From positions 2,108,001 through 2,172,000 of the forward strand of contig NZ_CP142884.1 of assembly GCF_040760075.1 (NCBI RefSeq): 64,000 nucleotides of DNA, in the 5' to 3' direction. Under the pieces are notes generated by a model. The model did not search any database. It had not been told where the DNA came from and saw only the letters and a program-made list of their open reading frames with translations. Below, piece after piece: positions 53,974 to 62,664 of the stretch; position 1 is the first letter of the stretch, and every line of letters begins with the position of its first letter. This stretch comes from Sphingobacterium sp. R2 (GTDB taxonomy: Bacteria > Bacteroidota > Bacteroidia > Sphingobacteriales > Sphingobacteriaceae). Made by a program: the position numbers and the translations under genes.

Positions 53974-55419
53974 TTAAAATTCTGCGTTTTTCGGTGTGCG
54001 TGGGAACGGAATGACATCGCGGATATTGGTCATTCCCGTCGTGAATAAAACAAGGCGTTCGAACCCTACGCCGAATCCGGAATGTGGTACCGATCCAAAA
54101 CGGCGCGTATCCAAGAACCACTCCATTTCTTCTGCAAGAATACCAACTTCAGCCATGCGATCGAGTAAGCGATCAAGATTCTCTTCACGCTGCGAGCCAC
54201 CGACCATTTCACCAATGCCTGGGAAAAGAATATCCATGGCGCGGACTGTATTTCTTCCTTGTGCGTCCGGCTCATTTTGCTTCATATAGAAGGACTTGAT
54301 TTCGCGCGGATAGTCGGTTAAGATAACAGGTTTCTTGAAGTGTTTTTCAACCAAATAACGCTCGTGTTCCGATTGTAAATCAGCTCCCCAATCATCAATT
54401 AAATACTTGAATTGTTTCTTTTGGTTTGGTTTGCTACGCTTTAAGATTTCAACAGCATCGGTATAGGTAACGCGTTCAAAATCGTTTGTTAATACGAAGT
54501 TTAATTTCTCAACAAGGTTTAATTCTGAGCGTTCTGCAGCAGGCTTGGATTTTTCCTCTTCCAGCAAACGATTTTTGAGGAACTCGATTTCTTCTGGACA
54601 AGTTTCCAAAGCGTATTTGATGACATATTTCAGCAAAGCCTCGGCCAGATCCATATTATCTTCTAATTCATAGAAAGCCATTTCGGGTTCGATCATCCAA
54701 AATTCGGCTAAGTGACGTGTTGTATTTGAGTTTTCCGCTCTAAATGTTGGCCCGAACGTATAGATGTTTCCAAATGCCATGGCGCCAAGCTCACCTTCTA
54801 ATTGGCCCGATACCGTAAGGTTGGTTGATTTTCCAAAGAAGTCTTCTTTGAAATCAATATCTCCATTTTCGTTGCGTGGCGGATTTTTTAAATCCAAGGT
54901 TGTAACCTGAAACATTTCTCCAGCACCTTCGGCATCCGAACCTGTGATGATCGGTGTGTGCATGTAGACAAAATCGTTTTCCTGAAAAAACTTATGTACA
55001 GCAAATGCCAAAGCATTACGCACTTTAAATACAGCATTGAAAGTACCGGTACGGAAACGTAAATGCGCAATTTCACGTAAAAATTCTAAGCTATGCTTTT
55101 TGGGTTGTAATGGATATTTTTCGGGGTCAGAATCACCAATAATGCTTACCTCAGTAGCTTTAACCTCAACTTTTTGACCTTTACCTAATGATGCTACCAA
55201 TTGACCTTTTACGCGGACTGCTGCTCCAGTGGTGATACGCTTTAAGATATCCTCAGGTGTATTTTCAAAATCGACAACTGCTTGAATATTATTGATTGAC
55301 GAACCGTCATTGATTGCTATAAACTGATTGTTACGGAAAGTTCTAACCCAACCTTTAACAACGACCTCTTTGCCAAATTCTGTGGCATTCAATAGTTCCT
55401 TTATTCTTGTGTGTTCCAT
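53974..55419 (-). CDS. asnS: Asparaginyl-tRNA synthetase
   Basis: The ATG at 55419 gives 481 residues starting [16 protein letters not shown], with an OB-fold N-terminal anticodon-binding part ([21 protein letters not shown]). The class II catalytic core follows, with [36 protein letters not shown] (motif 2) and [12 protein letters not shown] (motif 3). A promoter lies just upstream, inside which an in-frame ATG at 55473 would fall, so that start is excluded. It is full length and transcribed alone. Confidence 0.96.
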   Translation of the reverse strand: MEHTRIKELLNATEFGKEVVVKGWVRTFRNNQFIAINDGSSINNIQAVVDFENTPEDILKRITTGAAVRVKGQLVASLGKGQKVEVKATEVSIIGDSDPEKYPLQPKKHSLEFLREIAHLRFRTGTFNAVFKVRNALAFAVHKFFQENDFVYMHTPIITGSDAEGAGEMFQVTTLDLKNPPRNENGDIDFKEDFFGKSTNLTVSGQLEGELGAMAFGNIYTFGPTFRAENSNTTRHLAEFWMIEPEMAFYELEDNMDLAEALLKYVIKYALETCPEEIEFLKNRLLEEEKSKPAAERSELNLVEKLNFVLTNDFERVTYTDAVEILKRSKPNQKKQFKYLIDDWGADLQSEHERYLVEKHFKKPVILTDYPREIKSFYMKQNEPDAQGRNTVRAMDILFPGIGEMVGGSQREENLDRLLDRMAEVGILAEEMEWFLDTRRFGSVPHSGFGVGFERLVLFTTGMTNIRDVIPFPRTPKNAEF

Positions 55420-55470
55420 CTTAATTTTTGGAGATTGACTTGTAAAAGATGCTTTGTTAAAAAAGCAATA

Positions 55471-55478
55471 CAAAAATA
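55471..55478 (-). promoter_or_regulatory. -7 element of the asnS promoter
   Basis: TATTTTTG on the minus strand matches TAnnTTTG and lies about 52 bases before the ATG. The -33 region has no TTG. Confidence 0.5.
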
Positions 55479-55667
55479 CGCTATTCTGTTGGTTTATTGG
55501 CTATAAATGTTGATTTAATTCAATGCACGACGGGGTATTATAGGTCATGGGGCAAATATTTTATAGAAATCAAGACAGGTGGAAATTGCAAGATTAGGGA
55601 GTGAAATATGTCCTATTTCTATAGGAGACATAACTTTGATAAGAGGGGCTTCATAAGATGAGGTGTA

Positions 55668-55711
55668 ATAACAAAAAGCGCGAATTATTTGTAATTCGCG
55701 CTTTTTGTTAT
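55668..55711 (-). terminator. Intrinsic terminator after sucC
   Basis: A perfect 20-bp inverted repeat (55668-55687 and 55692-55711) with a TTTG loop starts 14 bases after the sucC stop and has a T5 run within the arm. Confidence 0.88.
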
Positions 55712-55725
55712 GATGATTCAAGGAA

Positions 55726-56919
55726 TTATCCTTTCAATACTTTTGTTACTAATTCAGCAGCTTCTTTCAATAAGATTGCAGAATAGACTTGTAAACCGGA
55801 TTCATCAATTAATTTTTTCGCTTCTTCAGCATTAGTACCTTGAAGGCGAACAATAATAGGAACTGGAATGTTTCCAATTTCGCTATACGCATCAATTACA
55901 CCTTGAGCAACACGGTCGCAACGAACAATACCACCGAAGATATTAATTAAGATCGCTTTTACATTAGGGTCTTTTAAGATGATATTGAAACCAGCTTTCA
56001 CAGTTTCAGCATTTGCCGTACCACCTACATCTAAGAAGTTGGCAGGTTCACCGCCAGCTATTTTAATGATATCCATGGTAGCCATTGCCAAGCCAGCACC
56101 ATTTACCATACAACCTACGTTACCATCTAATTTAACGTAGTTTAGGTTTGATTCACCAGCTTCCACTTCTGTTGGATCCTCCTCAGTTACGTCGCGCATA
56201 GCTGCGTAATCTGCGTGACGGTATAAAGCGTTCTCATCAAGATTTACTTTAGCATCAACGGCTAAGATCTTATCGTCAGAAGTTTTCAATACAGGATTGA
56301 TCTCAAACATGGAAGAATCTGTAGAATCGTATGCTTTGTAAAGGGCAGCAACAAATTTTACCATTTCTTTGTGGGCAGCACCAGAAAGACCAAGATTGAA
56401 AGCAATTTTACGTGCTTGGAATCCTTGTAAGCCTACTTTTGGATCGATTTCTTCTTTGAAAATCAAGTGCGGTGTTTTTTCTGCTACTTCTTCGATATCC
56501 ATACCACCTTCTGTAGAGTACATAACAATGTTACGTCCTTTAGCACGGTCCAATAATACGGACATGTAGAATTCTTTTGTTTCGCTCTCACCTGGATAGT
56601 AAACGTCTTGAGCTACCAAAACTTTGTTTACTTTTTTACCTTCAGGTCCAGTTTGAGGCGTTACTAATTGCATACCAATGATGTCAGTTGCTCTTTGTTT
56701 GACTTCATCTAAGTTCTTAGCTAACTTGACACCACCACCTTTACCACGGCCACCAGCGTGAATTTGAGCTTTGACAACAACCCAATCAGAATTGTAGTCT
56801 TCTTTCATTTTTTTGGCCGCTTCCACAGCTTGCTCTGGAGTATCTGCTACGATACCTTCCTGTACGCGCACACCAAAGCTCTTTAGTATTTGTTTTCCTT
56901 GATATTCGTGAATGTTCAT
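55726..56919 (-). CDS. sucC: Succinyl-CoA synthetase subunit beta
   Basis: The ATG at 56919 gives 397 residues beginning [17 protein letters not shown], the normal start. The ATP-grasp fold shows [20 protein letters not shown] and [22 protein letters not shown], and the C-terminal CoA-ligase type part includes [13 protein letters not shown] and [16 protein letters not shown]. The alpha subunit SucD is not next to it; in Bacteroidota the two genes are often separate. It makes ATP or GTP in the TCA cycle. The gene has its own terminator. Confidence 0.95.
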   Translation of the reverse strand: MNIHEYQGKQILKSFGVRVQEGIVADTPEQAVEAAKKMKEDYNSDWVVVKAQIHAGGRGKGGGVKLAKNLDEVKQRATDIIGMQLVTPQTGPEGKKVNKVLVAQDVYYPGESETKEFYMSVLLDRAKGRNIVMYSTEGGMDIEEVAEKTPHLIFKEEIDPKVGLQGFQARKIAFNLGLSGAAHKEMVKFVAALYKAYDSTDSSMFEINPVLKTSDDKILAVDAKVNLDENALYRHADYAAMRDVTEEDPTEVEAGESNLNYVKLDGNVGCMVNGAGLAMATMDIIKIAGGEPANFLDVGGTANAETVKAGFNIILKDPNVKAILINIFGGIVRCDRVAQGVIDAYSEIGNIPVPIIVRLQGTNAEEAKKLIDESGLQVYSAILLKEAAELVTKVLKG

Positions 56920-57076
56920 TTGCAAAAATATTTGGCGTAAAAATATAATTTTTTGGGGGATAAGACAAGGGATAAGTTTCTCTTTTATCTATTTTTTGAC
57001 ATTTAGACAAAATAAAATGGCTGGAATTGAGAAATAACAGCTTATTTATTCAAACTCGTTGTATCGTAAATTTATT

Positions 57077-57084
57077 TATCTTTG
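57077..57084 (+). promoter_or_regulatory. -7 element fused to the LolD-type gene start (predicted leaderless)
   Basis: TATCTTTG ends 5 bases before the A of the ATG at 57089, with a TTG 15 bases upstream at 57059-57061. Confidence 0.7.
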
Positions 57085-57088
57085 TCCT

Positions 57089-57742
57089 ATGATGTTACAT
57101 GCCAAAGGAATTCACAAAGCTTATGGGTCATTACCGATTTTGAAAGGTGTTGATATCGCTGTCGAAAAGGGCGAAATCGTTAGTATTGTAGGTGCATCGG
57201 GGGCTGGAAAAAGTACGTTGCTGCACATCATCGGTACTTTAGATAGACCCGAACAGGGGTCGGTTTTGATCAATGGTGTCGATGTCCAAAAACTGAGTGC
57301 TAAAAAATTAAGTGCTTTCCGAAACGAACATATCGGTTTTGTATTTCAATTTCACCATCTGCTGCCTGAATTCACTGCTTTAGAAAATGTATGTATTCCT
57401 GCTTTTATCCATGGAAAGGGAAGACTCGAGGCGGAAGAAAAGGCGAAGAAATTGTTGGCGTTATTGGGGGTTTCTCATCGTATTGACCATAAGCCTGCTG
57501 AAATGTCTGGCGGTGAACAGCAACGTGTCTCTGTGGCTCGTGCGCTGATCAATGATCCTTCTATCATTTTGGCAGATGAACCTTCAGGTAATCTCGACTC
57601 TGAAAATGCAGCCGCTTTACATCAATTGTTTTTTGATCTTAGAGATAAATTTCAGCAAACATTTATTATCGTTACGCACAATGAAGAACTTGCTCGCATT
57701 TCGGATCGAACGATTCATATGCGCGATGGGTTAGTCGTGTAA
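57089..57742 (+). CDS. LolD-type ABC transporter ATP-binding protein
   Basis: This 217-residue ATPase has Walker [10 protein letters not shown] (residues 35-43), a [19 protein letters not shown]-loop, the signature [15 protein letters not shown], and Walker [13 protein letters not shown]. Sequence and length fit the LolD/MacB-FtsE group that works with LolC/LolE-like permeases in lipoprotein release. The permease is not adjacent. The ATG at 57092 is a possible alternative start; a -7 element lies just before 57089. Confidence 0.87.
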   Translation: MMLHAKGIHKAYGSLPILKGVDIAVEKGEIVSIVGASGAGKSTLLHIIGTLDRPEQGSVLINGVDVQKLSAKKLSAFRNEHIGFVFQFHHLLPEFTALENVCIPAFIHGKGRLEAEEKAKKLLALLGVSHRIDHKPAEMSGGEQQRVSVARALINDPSIILADEPSGNLDSENAAALHQLFFDLRDKFQQTFIIVTHNEELARISDRTIHMRDGLVV

Positions 57743-57805
57743 CAGATCTAAATACGCTTAAATATTAAAATACCCTGAAGCATTGGGGATTATAACTATA
57801 TTTTA

Positions 57806-58285
57806 ATGAAGAAAATACTCATAACTTTCGGGACCAGACCTTTGGCGATGCGTATCGCTAAAAGACTTGGGGCTGATTTCGAAATATTATATGCAAGTTC
57901 AGAAGATATTCCCGAATTGCTTTTAGCCTCAGGGAAATATGCTAAAGTTCCAAAAGGTCTCCTTCCTACTTTTGCTCATGAGATACTTAAATTAAGTTTA
58001 GACCAAGAGGTTGATTATGTGTTGCCTTTGGGTGGTTTTGAGCTGGAACCATTGTCCACCGCCAAAGTTTTATTTGAGGAATATCAGATCTCAGTTCTTG
58101 TTCCGGATAAGGATATGCTCGAAACAATACCTGTTATGGAAAACCCTCCAGCAGACCTGCCTTATAGACTTCTTTCCAAAGGTAAAGATTTATTGGACTC
58201 AACAACTTTCGAGAGATCATTAGACGGCTTGTTTGCCGCCTCTGATTCTGGAGAGGAATTAGCACTAATATGTGTATCCAAGTAG
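57806..58285 (+). CDS. Conserved hypothetical protein, carbamoyl-phosphate-synthase-like fold
   Basis: This 159-residue soluble protein begins KKILITFGTRPLAMRIAKRLG, similar to the pre-ATP-grasp (Rossmann-like) start of ligases, and contains VDYVLPLGGFELEPLSTAKVLFE. It lacks an ATP-grasp catalytic domain, so it is probably only the N-terminal fold of that kind. I do not recognise a named family. It lies between the LolD-type ATPase and a HAD-like gene and may be co-transcribed with both. Confidence 0.6.
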   Translation: MKKILITFGTRPLAMRIAKRLGADFEILYASSEDIPELLLASGKYAKVPKGLLPTFAHEILKLSLDQEVDYVLPLGGFELEPLSTAKVLFEEYQISVLVPDKDMLETIPVMENPPADLPYRLLSKGKDLLDSTTFERSLDGLFAASDSGEELALICVSK

Positions 58286-58362
58286 CATCTTATTTTCCGT
58301 TGCCGATGCTATTGTTTTGTTTAATCGGTGTAGGCGCTATCCATAATTTTAAGTTTTAATAG

Positions 58363-58893
58363 ATGATGTTTCCAGAAGAAAAAAAGGTTTATGTTTTTGA
58401 ATTAGATGATGTTATTTTCTCTAAAAAAGATTACCTACTCCAAGTCTATTACCTTTTCGCTAGTTTTATTGAATTTACTGAGACGGTTCCAGCTCAAGCA
58501 GATTTGATTCAATTTATGAAAGATCATCTCGAGCGCCAAGGAGAAGATTTATTGTTTGAATGTGCACAACAAGCCTTCGGACTGGACCAAAAATATAAGG
58601 AGAATTTTGAGCGGCTTCATGTGAATGCTATTTTGCCAGTGCGATTACAGTTGTTTGATCACATTAATATACTTTTTAGAGCGTTAAAAGCTGAGGGTAA
58701 GCATATCTGTATCTTAACAAAAGGAAATCCGCTCGAACAGCTCAATAAAGTGAAATTTGTGGACTGGGGCGAATATGAGAATGAGGTAAAAGTTTACTTT
58801 TTGGATGAACTTATTTTTAGGGGGATCGTGCCTTTGGACTTCCTTGCGGATGAGTTTACTGTTGAACCAAGCGCAATTCAATTTGTAGACTAA
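58363..58893 (+). CDS. HAD-like protein with altered nucleophile motif
   Basis: This 176-residue protein resembles the N-terminal and middle part of HAD-superfamily hydrolases. Motif I should read DxD; here YVFELDDVIF has Glu13 instead of the nucleophile Asp, with Asp15 kept. Motif II is present as ICILTKG, but no motif IV (DD) follows, and the chain ends early after FQFVD-like residues. It may be inactive or act as a binding protein. It lies 78 bases after the previous gene, with a 29-codon reading frame between them. Confidence 0.65.
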   Translation: MMFPEEKKVYVFELDDVIFSKKDYLLQVYYLFASFIEFTETVPAQADLIQFMKDHLERQGEDLLFECAQQAFGLDQKYKENFERLHVNAILPVRLQLFDHINILFRALKAEGKHICILTKGNPLEQLNKVKFVDWGEYENEVKVYFLDELIFRGIVPLDFLADEFTVEPSAIQFVD

Positions 58894-58905
58894 GTTTACA
58901 GTAAG

Positions 58906-58913
58906 TATATTTG
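58906..58913 (+). promoter_or_regulatory. -7 element upstream of the LacI-type gene
   Basis: TATATTTG matches TAnnTTTG; the predicted leader is about 100 bases. No clear -33 was found. Confidence 0.45.
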
Positions 58914-59020
58914 TTTAGTCTACCAAGACGATATTGTCAGTATAATCGTAGTCAATATTGTTGAAAAAAATTATGATTAGGGATTTAAAAGCCCTATTTT
59001 TATATAAAGCCCTTGGATTT

Positions 59021-60025
59021 ATGAATAAAGTGAACAAGCCTGCCACGATAAAAGAAATTGCCAAGAAGCTGAAAATCAGTCCTTCAACAGTTTCTAGAGC
59101 ATTGAATGATCATCCGAGTATTGGATTGGTAACAACAATGCGGGTAAAAAAGATGGCCGAAGAATTGAATTACGAACCCAATCAAACAGCCATATTCTTC
59201 AAACAGCGCAAAACATTTACTATCGCTGTCATCTTGCCGAGTTTGTCTGAACCTTTTTTTTCTTTTGCTATCAGTGAAATTGAAAATGTTGCATCTGAGC
59301 ACCGATACACTGTTCTAATGGGACAATCATTGGATGATCCTGATCGTGAAGAGCAGATCTTAAAAACATTTAAAAACCATCGTGTCGATGGAATTTTAAT
59401 GTCTATTGGTAAAAAGACGACTAATTTGGAGTTTATCGAAAAATTGGGTGCTTCGGACATTCCGGTTGTCTTCTTTGACTGTGTACCTAGTTTGCCTCAT
59501 ATCAATAAAGTACAAAGTGACCTTTCTACTGGTATGAACGAGGCTGTCGATGCATTCGTAGCTTGTGGTCACAAAATTATTGCCCTTGTAAATGGACCGA
59601 AAACATTGCCCGCGAGTGAAGACAGAAAAGTGGCCTATCTATCTGCTATGAAGAGAAACGGTATGGATATTGTTGATAAGAATATCATCGAAACGGATTT
59701 GAGTACGGATGGAAATGAAAGCGCTATGGAGAGTATATTTGCGATGCCTGAGCGACCTTCAGCGATAATATCTTTTAACGATTTTGTAACACTTGACTTG
59801 ATGAAAGCGGCGCGGCAGAAAGGTCTTGTATTGAACCAAGATATCTTTTTCATCAGCTATGCAAATTATCCGTTATGGCAATATATGGAAAATCCACCAA
59901 TGGGGCGTATTGAACAATTTCCGGGAATGCAAGCGCGCAAAGCAGCAGAAATCCTATTCGATCGAATAGATAATCCCGAAGCCCCAAACCAACAGATCGT
60001 CTTTAAGTCGAGGCTAGTTATGTAA
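59021..60025 (+). CDS. LacI-family transcriptional regulator
   Basis: The ATG at 59021 gives 334 residues starting just before the helix-turn-helix; earlier starts at 58958 (TTG) and 58973 would add a non-conserved, hydrophobic stretch. The HTH ATIKEIAKKLKISPSTVSRAL with NDHPSIG hinge and a periplasmic-binding-like sugar domain (FTIAVILPSLSEPFF, HRVDGILMS, PAIISFNDF-like AIISFNDFVTLDL) are complete. The inducer is unknown; neighbouring genes are not sugar genes. Confidence 0.92.
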   Translation: MNKVNKPATIKEIAKKLKISPSTVSRALNDHPSIGLVTTMRVKKMAEELNYEPNQTAIFFKQRKTFTIAVILPSLSEPFFSFAISEIENVASEHRYTVLMGQSLDDPDREEQILKTFKNHRVDGILMSIGKKTTNLEFIEKLGASDIPVVFFDCVPSLPHINKVQSDLSTGMNEAVDAFVACGHKIIALVNGPKTLPASEDRKVAYLSAMKRNGMDIVDKNIIETDLSTDGNESAMESIFAMPERPSAIISFNDFVTLDLMKAARQKGLVLNQDIFFISYANYPLWQYMENPPMGRIEQFPGMQARKAAEILFDRIDNPEAPNQQIVFKSRLVM

Positions 60026-60040
60026 TCACATTTATTTATT

Positions 60041-60100
60041 ACTTCATAAAACTAAAAAGGGGAAAATCTACTGATCTTCCCCTTTTTAGTTTTATGAAGT
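60041..60100. terminator. Bidirectional terminator between the LacI-type gene and lpd
   Basis: A perfect 24-bp inverted repeat (60041-60064 and 60077-60100) with a 12-base loop serves both convergent genes; it is the longest hairpin in the window. Confidence 0.9.
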
Positions 60101-60111
60101 TGTTGCAAATA

Positions 60112-61500
60112 TTATAAGTGAATTACCTCACCGTAAGCATCAGCACAAGCTTCCATGATCGCTTCACTCATTGTTGGGTGAGGATGGATCGTTTTAATCA
60201 TTTCGTGACCTGTTGTTTCCAATTTACGGGCAACAACAACTTCCGCAATCATTTCTGTTACATTAGCTCCAATGAGGTGTGCACCTAGGAATTCACCATA
60301 TTTAGCGTCAAAAATAACTTTTACAAAGCCATCTTTCGCACCTGCAGCTGAAGCTTTTCCAGAAGCTGAGAAAGGGAACTTACCAACTTTAATTTCATAA
60401 CCAGCTTCTTTGGCAGCTTTTTCGGTATAACCTACAGATGCAATTTCTGGTGAACAATACGTACAGCCGGGGATGTTGTTGTAATCGATCGGTTCAACAT
60501 GTAGCCCTTTGATTTTTTCAACACAAGTAATCCCTTCTGCTGATGCAACGTGAGCCAAGGCTTGACCTTTAACGATATCTCCGATAGCATATACGCCTTC
60601 GATGTTGGTTTTGTAGTAATCATCTACTACAACACGTCCACGATCTGTTTTTACACCAACTTCTTCTAATCCTATATTTTCAATATTTGGGGCAATACCA
60701 ACAGCCGATAATACCACCTCAGCTTCGATCACTTCTACACCTTTTTCGGTTTTGATTGAAACTTTGCTCAACTCACCTGATGTATCAACAGATTGAACTT
60801 CAGACTTTGTTAAAACAGAGATGCCTTGTTTCTTTAAACTTTTCTCTAATTGTTTTGAAATTTCTTCATCTTCAACAGGAACTATTCTATCCATAAATTC
60901 GACGATAGTCACTTTCGTTCCAATAGCGTTATAGAAATAAGCAAATTCGACACCGATAGCACCAGACCCTACAACAACCATAGATTTTGGCTGTTTAGGT
61001 AGTGTCATTGCCTGACGGTAACCGATTATCTTTTTACCATCTTGAGGTAAATTAGGCAATTCACGCGAACGTGCACCAGTCGCAAGGATAGTATGTTTTG
61101 CCGAATATTCTTTAGTAGAACCGTCTGCTCCTTTAACATCGATTTTACCACCTTTTTTAATTTTTGCAGTACCATTGATAACGTCGATTTTATTCTTTTT
61201 CATCAAAAACTGTATACCTTTACTCATTCCTTCAGCAACTCCGCGACTTCTTTTGACGATAGCTTCAAAATCGGCCTCACCACCTTGAACATTGATGCCG
61301 TAATCAGCGGCATGGTTTAAATATTCAAATACCTGAGCACTTTTCAATAATGCTTTTGTAGGGATACAGCCCCAGTTTAGACAGATTCCGCCTAATGATT
61401 CGCGTTCAATAATCGCTGTTTTGAACCCTAACTGAGCGGCTCTAATGGCAGCAACATACCCGCCTGGACCACTACCGATTACAATGATGTCGTAATTCAT
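60112..61500 (-). CDS. lpdA: Dihydrolipoyl dehydrogenase (first copy)
   Basis: The ATG at 61500 gives 462 residues starting MNYDIIVIGSGPGGYVAAI (FAD site). The redox pair is Cys40 and Cys45 in GGICLNWGCIPTKALL. The NAD site is VVVGSGAIGVEFAYFY and the catalytic His-Glu is in HPHPTMSEAI. This E3 component reoxidises the lipoyl groups of 2-oxoacid dehydrogenases. A second copy lies at 62665. The upstream ATG at 61545 is less likely. Confidence 0.95.
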   Translation of the reverse strand: MNYDIIVIGSGPGGYVAAIRAAQLGFKTAIIERESLGGICLNWGCIPTKALLKSAQVFEYLNHAADYGINVQGGEADFEAIVKRSRGVAEGMSKGIQFLMKKNKIDVINGTAKIKKGGKIDVKGADGSTKEYSAKHTILATGARSRELPNLPQDGKKIIGYRQAMTLPKQPKSMVVVGSGAIGVEFAYFYNAIGTKVTIVEFMDRIVPVEDEEISKQLEKSLKKQGISVLTKSEVQSVDTSGELSKVSIKTEKGVEVIEAEVVLSAVGIAPNIENIGLEEVGVKTDRGRVVVDDYYKTNIEGVYAIGDIVKGQALAHVASAEGITCVEKIKGLHVEPIDYNNIPGCTYCSPEIASVGYTEKAAKEAGYEIKVGKFPFSASGKASAAGAKDGFVKVIFDAKYGEFLGAHLIGANVTEMIAEVVVARKLETTGHEMIKTIHPHPTMSEAIMEACADAYGEVIHL

Positions 61501-61568
61501 ATAAATAAATATTCTGTAGTTGAGTGTTATAGCTTCAAATACCAAAATATGTGAAGCCTATATTCATT

Positions 61569-61576
61569 CAAAAGTA
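61569..61576 (-). promoter_or_regulatory. -7 element of the lpdA promoter
   Basis: TACTTTTG on the minus strand matches TAnnTTTG, about 69 bases before the ATG at 61500. A TTG lies 24 bases upstream, slightly far. Confidence 0.45.
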
Positions 61577-61711
61577 CGCATTTTTTCTGATGAAACTGAA
61601 CAATTTATTGTAAAATTGGCGGTATCTGATAAAACACTGTCGCTGTTTGTAGGTATATGTCACATCTTAGTCAAAGGGGTAAAAATAATAGCTAATCTTT
61701 ATTTAGAGTCT

Positions 61712-61719
61712 TATTTTTG
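61712..61719 (+). promoter_or_regulatory. -7 element upstream of the DUF3817 gene
   Basis: TATTTTTG matches TAnnTTTG, and the ATG is 26 bases downstream. No clear -33 was found. Confidence 0.5.
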
Positions 61720-61745
61720 GAATTCACAATAGACAGTTTATCATT

Positions 61746-62045
61746 ATGTTAAGAATATTTAGACAGATTGCACTGTGGGAAGCTATTTCCACAATTTGCT
61801 TGTTTTTCATTGCTATGCCGCTGAAATATCTCGCAGGAATACCCGAAGCAGTCAAAATAGCAGGATCCATTCATGGCTTTTTTGTTGTTATTTTTGTCGT
61901 TATGCTAATTATGTCTACCGTAGAATACAAGTGGCCTATTTTAAAGGCTATTAAATATTTCTTGGCTTCTTTGATTCCTATTTTTGGCTTTTGGGTAGAA
62001 TTGGATCTAAAAAAGGAAATTGAAGGAAAAAGACAAAAGTCTTAG
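61746..62045 (+). CDS. DUF3817 membrane protein
   Basis: This 99-residue protein has three hydrophobic helices and the pattern ALWEAISTICLFFIAMPLKY, then GSIHGFFVVIFVVMLIM and LASLIPIFGFWVELDLKKE, typical of DUF3817, a small family of membrane proteins of unknown function. It stands alone between lpdA and the thioesterase gene, in the opposite orientation to both. Confidence 0.85.
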   Translation: MLRIFRQIALWEAISTICLFFIAMPLKYLAGIPEAVKIAGSIHGFFVVIFVVMLIMSTVEYKWPILKAIKYFLASLIPIFGFWVELDLKKEIEGKRQKS

Positions 62046-62193
62046 CCTTTTTGTGATACAGTGTATTGATGCCTGAATTTTCTTAGCGAGTGCGATCGAA
62101 AATAGAAATGAAGAAAATCCTATCTGTAGGACGAACAATAGTGTTAAAAATTATTGAAAAGAAATACAGATTTTAAGAGCAACAGGGAGATGT

Positions 62194-62598
62194 TTAATCA
62201 TCTCTTCCTGTTTTCTCAATACCCATGTAAGCATAAGTAATGCTATTCCTGCCATGAGCTGCGGGATTGCCATCCTCATCTAAATTTACAAATACCAGTT
62301 TTTCGATCGATAGAATTGTCTTTTTAGATATTTTATTTCGGACTTCACAGCGCATCGTTAAGGATGTTGTTCCAAAATTGATAGCTTCAATGCCGAGTTC
62401 TAGAATATCACCTTGTTTTGCTGAGCTTACAAAGTTTATTTCTGAAATAAATTTTGTAACTACTTTTGGGTTCCCAAGTTGAACGATAGCATAGATTACC
62501 GCTTCTTCATCTATCCATCGCAGCAATGTTCCTCCAAATAATGTTCCGTTAGGATTTAGGTCTTCGGGTTTGACCCATTTTCTTGTGTAAAAATTCAT
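62194..62598 (-). CDS. Acyl-CoA thioesterase (hotdog fold)
   Basis: This 134-residue protein resembles the YciA/acyl-CoA hydrolase type of single hotdog domains: LNPNGTLFGGTLLRWIDEEA (catalytic Asp region), FVSSAKQGDILELGIEAINFG and SIEKLVFVNLDEDG. It splits acyl-CoA esters; chain-length preference is unknown. It lies 67 bases downstream of the second lpd gene and has the same orientation, with a terminator-like hairpin between them. Confidence 0.9.
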   Translation of the reverse strand: MNFYTRKWVKPEDLNPNGTLFGGTLLRWIDEEAVIYAIVQLGNPKVVTKFISEINFVSSAKQGDILELGIEAINFGTTSLTMRCEVRNKISKKTILSIEKLVFVNLDEDGNPAAHGRNSITYAYMGIEKTGRDD

Positions 62599-62619
62599 TG
62601 TGTATAGCTATTTAAGGCA

Positions 62620-62645
62620 AAGGGGAAAAGTTTCCTTTTCCCCTT
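62620..62645 (-). terminator. Probable terminator after the second lpd gene
   Basis: An 11-bp inverted repeat (AAGGGGAAAAG at 62620-62630 and its reverse complement at 62635-62645) with a TTTC loop. The T-tract in the lpd sense is short. Confidence 0.65.
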
Positions 62646-62664
62646 GAGTATTTTATATTGACGC

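Noticed and set aside
53824..53974. Operon of asnS and the Sua5-type gene
   Set aside because: An 18-bp perfect terminator (53928-53970) separates them.
55420..55473. N-terminal extension of AsnS
   Set aside because: The -7 element at 55471-55478 overlaps the upstream ATG at 55473, and homologues start at MEHTR-like sequences.
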